From: Halomonas sp. THAF5a
GTDB taxonomy: Bacteria; Pseudomonadota; Gammaproteobacteria; Pseudomonadales; Halomonadaceae
Direction: 5' to 3'
NCBI RefSeq assembly: GCF_009363755.1
Contig: NZ_CP045417.1
Coordinates: forward strand, 1,736,001-1,800,000
Length of the DNA: 64,000 nucleotides
Shown: positions 61,685 to 64,000 of the stretch, one piece after another
Numbering within the stretch: position 1 is the stretch's first letter
Layout: the number at the start of each line of letters is the position of its first letter
Notes under the pieces: model-generated
The model's database searches: none
What the model was told of the DNA's origin: nothing
Seen by the model: only the letters and a program-made list of their open reading frames with translations
Position numbers and translations under genes: made by a program

Positions 61685-62359
61685 ATGGCTTATCAAGAGA
61701 CGCAGACGACACGTCACCAGACGCAGACGACGTCTGTCGGTGCCAGCAAGGTCCTGCGCAATACCTATGGCCTGTTGGCGATGACCCTGCTGTTCTCTGC
61801 CATCACGGCGGGCGTCGCCATGAGCATGGGCGTCGAGCGGATGAACATCTTCGTGTTCTTCATCGGCGCCTACGGGCTCATGTTCCTGGTGCACAAGACC
61901 GCCAATTCCGCGATGGGGCTGCTCGCCACCTTCGCCTTCACCGGTTTCATGGGCTTCACGCTGGGGCCGGTACTGAGTGCCTACCTCACCCTGCCCAACG
62001 GCGCGCAGCTGATCATGACCGCGCTGGGCATGACCGGCCTGACCTTCGTGGGGCTCTCGGCGGTGGCGCTGATCACCCGCAAGGACTTCAGCTTCCTGGC
62101 CAACTTCCTGATGGCGGGTGCCATCGTGCTGATCCTGGCCATGCTGGCGGGCATCTTCCTGCAGATCCCGGCCCTGTCGCTGATGGTCTCCGCCGGCTTC
62201 GTGCTGTTCTCCTCGGCGGCCATTCTCTTCCAGACCAGCGAGATCGTGCATCGTAGCGGCGAGACCAACTACATTCTCGCCACCATCACCCTCTACGTGT
62301 CGATCTACAACCTGTTCATCAGCCTGCTGTCGATCCTGGGCATCATGAGCCAGGACTGA
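61685..62359 (+). CDS. yccA: Bax inhibitor-1/YccA family membrane protein
   Basis: A 224-residue seven-helix protein with the BI-1 features VLRNTYGLLAMTLLFSA, FTGFMGFTLGPVLSAYL and the C-terminal TLYVSIYNLFISLLSILG. E. coli YccA modulates FtsH proteolysis. A strong terminator follows, separating it from tusDCB. Confidence 0.88.
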   Translation: MAYQETQTTRHQTQTTSVGASKVLRNTYGLLAMTLLFSAITAGVAMSMGVERMNIFVFFIGAYGLMFLVHKTANSAMGLLATFAFTGFMGFTLGPVLSAYLTLPNGAQLIMTALGMTGLTFVGLSAVALITRKDFSFLANFLMAGAIVLILAMLAGIFLQIPALSLMVSAGFVLFSSAAILFQTSEIVHRSGETNYILATITLYVSIYNLFISLLSILGIMSQD

Positions 62360-62380
62360 CGCCAGCGCGGTATCAGGTTC

Positions 62381-62410
62381 ACCTGGCCCCGCCAATCGGC
62401 GGGGCCAGGT
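62381..62410 (+). terminator. Intrinsic terminator after yccA
   Basis: ACCTGGCCCCGCC (62381-62393) and GGCGGGGCCAGGT (62398-62410) form a perfect 13-base stem with loop AATC, then CGTTTC. It lies 19 bases before the tusD start, so tusD needs its own promoter or readthrough. Confidence 0.75.
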
Positions 62411-62428
62411 CGTTTCAGGAGGAGCTAC

Positions 62429-62821
62429 ATGCGCTATGCCATCCTGTTGATGGGCGCCCCCTACAGTCATCAGGCCAGCCATTCGGCCCTGCGTTTCGCC
62501 CGCGCCCTGCTGGCGCGTGGCCATCGCCTCGAGGCGGTATTCTTCTATCACGACGGGGTGCACAATGCCGCCCGCCTGGCCGCCCCGCCCCAGGATGAAC
62601 CGCACCTGGTGGATGGCTGGGCGGCCCTCTCCCGCGAGCACGAGGTCTCGCTCCAGGTGTGCATCGCCGCGGCGCTGCGTCGTGGCCTGCTCGATGAGCG
62701 CGAGGCCGCCCGCCATGGCAAGGAGGGGAGCAGCGTCGCCGCGCCCTTCGAGCTGACCGGGCTCGGGCAGCTGATCGACCTGGGCACCCGCTGTGACCGG
62801 CTGGTGACCTTCGGCCCCTGA
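62429..62821 (+). CDS. tusD: Sulfurtransferase complex subunit TusD
   Basis: A 130-residue DsrE-family protein. The active cysteine region differs from the E. coli pattern: the conserved position lies in EVSLQVCIAAALRRGL, with the Cys expected to receive persulfide from TusA. It starts YAILLMGAPYSHQASHSALRFARALL. RBS AGGAGGAG. First gene of tusDCB, which relays sulfur for 2-thiouridine in tRNA. Confidence 0.9.
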   Translation: MRYAILLMGAPYSHQASHSALRFARALLARGHRLEAVFFYHDGVHNAARLAAPPQDEPHLVDGWAALSREHEVSLQVCIAAALRRGLLDEREAARHGKEGSSVAAPFELTGLGQLIDLGTRCDRLVTFGP

Positions 62822-62843
62822 CCCTCTGGCTTGCGATGGAACG

Positions 62844-63224
62844 ATGATGCACGAACACGACGAGACCCTCCGCGATCTGCTGGTCATCCTGCGCCATGCG
62901 CCCCACGGCAGCAGCTGGCTGAAGGAAGGGCTGGACGCCGCCCTGGTCGCCGCCGCCTTCGGACAGAGCGTCTCCCTGTTGTTCATGGGGGAGGGTGTCA
63001 CGGCGCTGGTGCCGGGGCAGGGCGCCGGTCCTCTCGAGCAGAAGGGGACGGCCGCGACGCTTGCGATGCTGGAGATGTATGATATCGAGACCCTGCTGGT
63101 GGATGCGCAGGCGCTCTCATCGCTTGGCCTCGCCGACGACGAATTGATGCTCGACGTCACGCCGCTGTCGGCCGAGGCCATCGCCGAGACCCTGTCCGCC
63201 CACCGCCTGGTGTTGACCTTCTAG
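62844..63224 (+). CDS. tusC: Sulfurtransferase complex subunit TusC
   Basis: A 126-residue DsrF-like protein (LLVILRHAPHGSSWLKEGLDAALVAAAFGQSVSLLFMGEGV in pieces; DIETLLVDAQALSSLGL). Forms the TusBCD hexamer with its neighbours. Confidence 0.88.
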   Translation: MMHEHDETLRDLLVILRHAPHGSSWLKEGLDAALVAAAFGQSVSLLFMGEGVTALVPGQGAGPLEQKGTAATLAMLEMYDIETLLVDAQALSSLGLADDELMLDVTPLSAEAIAETLSAHRLVLTF

Positions 63225-63242
63225 TCCCCAAGGAGAACCGGG

Positions 63243-63533
63243 ATGCTGTTGCATGTGGTGAACCGTTCCCCGGCGAACAGTCGGGTCCATGAGCAGGCCC
63301 TGACCGGCATGGGGCCGGAGGATGTCCTGCTGTTGATCGAGGATGGCGTCCAGGGGGCGCTGCCCCAGCTGGTGCGCTATTTCGCGCCGATCGAGGGGCG
63401 CCTCTTCGCCCTGAAGGAGGATCTGGAGGCGCGTGGGCTGCTGGGCCGCTGTGCGGAAAGCGTGCAGGTGGTCGATGTGGATGGCTTCGTGACCCTGACC
63501 GAGGAAGCCGAACGAACGGTGAGCTGGTACTGA
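63243..63533 (+). CDS. tusB: Sulfurtransferase complex subunit TusB
   Basis: A 96-residue DsrH-like protein (MLLHVVNRSP, EDVLLLIEDGVQGAL, LFALKEDLEARGLL). Its stop overlaps the tusE start. Confidence 0.88.
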   Translation: MLLHVVNRSPANSRVHEQALTGMGPEDVLLLIEDGVQGALPQLVRYFAPIEGRLFALKEDLEARGLLGRCAESVQVVDVDGFVTLTEEAERTVSWY

Positions 63534-63886
63534 TGGCGTCGACAGAAATATACCGTTATCTATCCATCAATGACAAACAATTCGGGCTCGACCCGGAAGA
63601 CTATCTGGTCGACATGGCCCAGTGGTCGCCCGAGGTCGCCGAAGCCCTGGCGCAAGAGGAGGGGATCGAGCTGACCGAGGAGCACTGGGAGGTGCTCCAT
63701 GTACTGCGCGACTTCTATGCGCGCTATGAGATGGCCCCCGCCATGCGCCCCCTGGTCAAGGCGGTGGGCAAGGTGCTGGGGCCCGAGAAGGGGCGTTCCA
63801 TTCACCTGATGCGGCTCTTCCCCGGCAGCCCCGCCAAGGTGGCGGCGCGGCTGGCCGGACTGCCCAAGCCCACCCACTGCCTGTGA
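63533..63886 (+). CDS. tusE: TusE/DsrC family sulfur carrier
   Basis: A 117-residue DsrC-fold protein: DPEDYLVDMAQWSPEVAEALA, EHWEVLHVLRDFYARYEMAPAMRPL and the C-terminal LPKPTHCL with the penultimate catalytic Cys. It passes sulfur from TusD to MnmA. The ATG overlaps the tusB stop. Confidence 0.9.
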   Translation: MASTEIYRYLSINDKQFGLDPEDYLVDMAQWSPEVAEALAQEEGIELTEEHWEVLHVLRDFYARYEMAPAMRPLVKAVGKVLGPEKGRSIHLMRLFPGSPAKVAARLAGLPKPTHCL

Positions 63887-63896
63887 AGGCGCTCCC

Positions 63897-64000
63897 TTGA
63901 ACTTCCTCGCCCATGGCTGGCTCGCCCGCGGCGGCGGTGACGATTTCCTGTACGGCAATCTGATCGCCGACGGGGTGAAGGGCACCGATCTCTCGGCGTG
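63897..64000 (+). CDS. acpH: ACP phosphodiesterase (AcpH/DUF479), 3' partial
   Basis: The frame opens at TTG 63897, 10 bases after tusE, and runs off the window. The 34 visible residues (NFLAHGWLARGGGDDFLYGNLIADGVKG in part) match the AcpH N-terminus, whose NFLAH and GN.(I/L)(G/A)D residues are metal-binding. The enzyme removes the phosphopantetheine arm of acyl carrier protein. Confidence 0.75.
   Translation, partial: MNFLAHGWLARGGGDDFLYGNLIADGVKGTDLSA

Overview
This window looks like a chromosomal segment of a moderately halophilic gammaproteobacterium, most likely Halomonas in the broad sense. The basis is very high GC in the core genes, gammaproteobacterial housekeeping blocks (gloB/yafS/dnaQ, tusDCB-tusE, yejABEF, rsuA, sohB, yaeQ), a YehZYXW-type betaine/osmoprotectant ABC transporter, and several TRAP or SulP-type uptake systems. 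The genus is inferred from protein resemblance, not from a database search.

Layout. 1-1.2 kb: the 3' part of a JetD-like (DUF2399/TIGR02679) gene, the last subunit of a Wadjet-type plasmid-defence operon whose other genes lie off the left edge. 1.2-12.2 kb: a DUF1853 gene, a four-gene osmoprotectant ABC operon, a branched-chain 2-oxoacid dehydrogenase operon (E1 alpha, E1 beta, and an E2 with two lipoyl domains) and a large Hanks-type kinase. 12.2-19.4 kb: a likely 5-oxoproline uptake and catabolism locus, with a TRAP transporter on the minus strand divergent from pxpABC, flanked by a MarR-like and a GlaR/CsiR-like GntR regulator. 19.5-28.2 kb: SulP permease, metY, an FAD oxidoreductase, rarD, an omega-amidase, rsuA and a 7TM diguanylate cyclase. 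28.5-35.4 kb: yejABEF and mltD. 35.4-48.2 kb: gloB, yafS-like, dnaQ, nudC, an SCP2 protein, sohB, an ArsR regulator divergent from prpE, yhhQ, an esterase, an orphan NMT1-like binding protein, nhaP2 and yaeQ.

48.4-60.7 kb is an accessory region. It opens with a GAF-PAS-LOV-GGDEF-EAL protein (a probable blue-light-regulated c-di-GMP phosphodiesterase) and an intact IS3-family (IS407-type) element without a visible target duplication. Next comes a strikingly AT-rich two-gene unit: a DUF262 protein translationally coupled to an OLD-like ATPase with a C-terminal TOPRIM-like region. This is the best candidate in the window for an undescribed anti-phage system. It is followed by an exonuclease-family gene broken by one in-frame amber codon, the wreck of an IS5-family transposase, a small secreted or membrane peptide gene with a Gly/Ala/Cys-rich C-terminus, and an SOS block (SRAP protein, zinc-ribbon protein, umuD-umuC with a textbook LexA box).

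60.9-64.0 kb returns to core genome: tRNA-Ser(UGA) with its terminator, a Nudix hydrolase, yccA, tusDCB, tusE and the start of an ACP phosphodiesterase gene. Genome defence and DNA-damage functions therefore occur both at the left edge and at 52-60 kb, separated by metabolic core genes.
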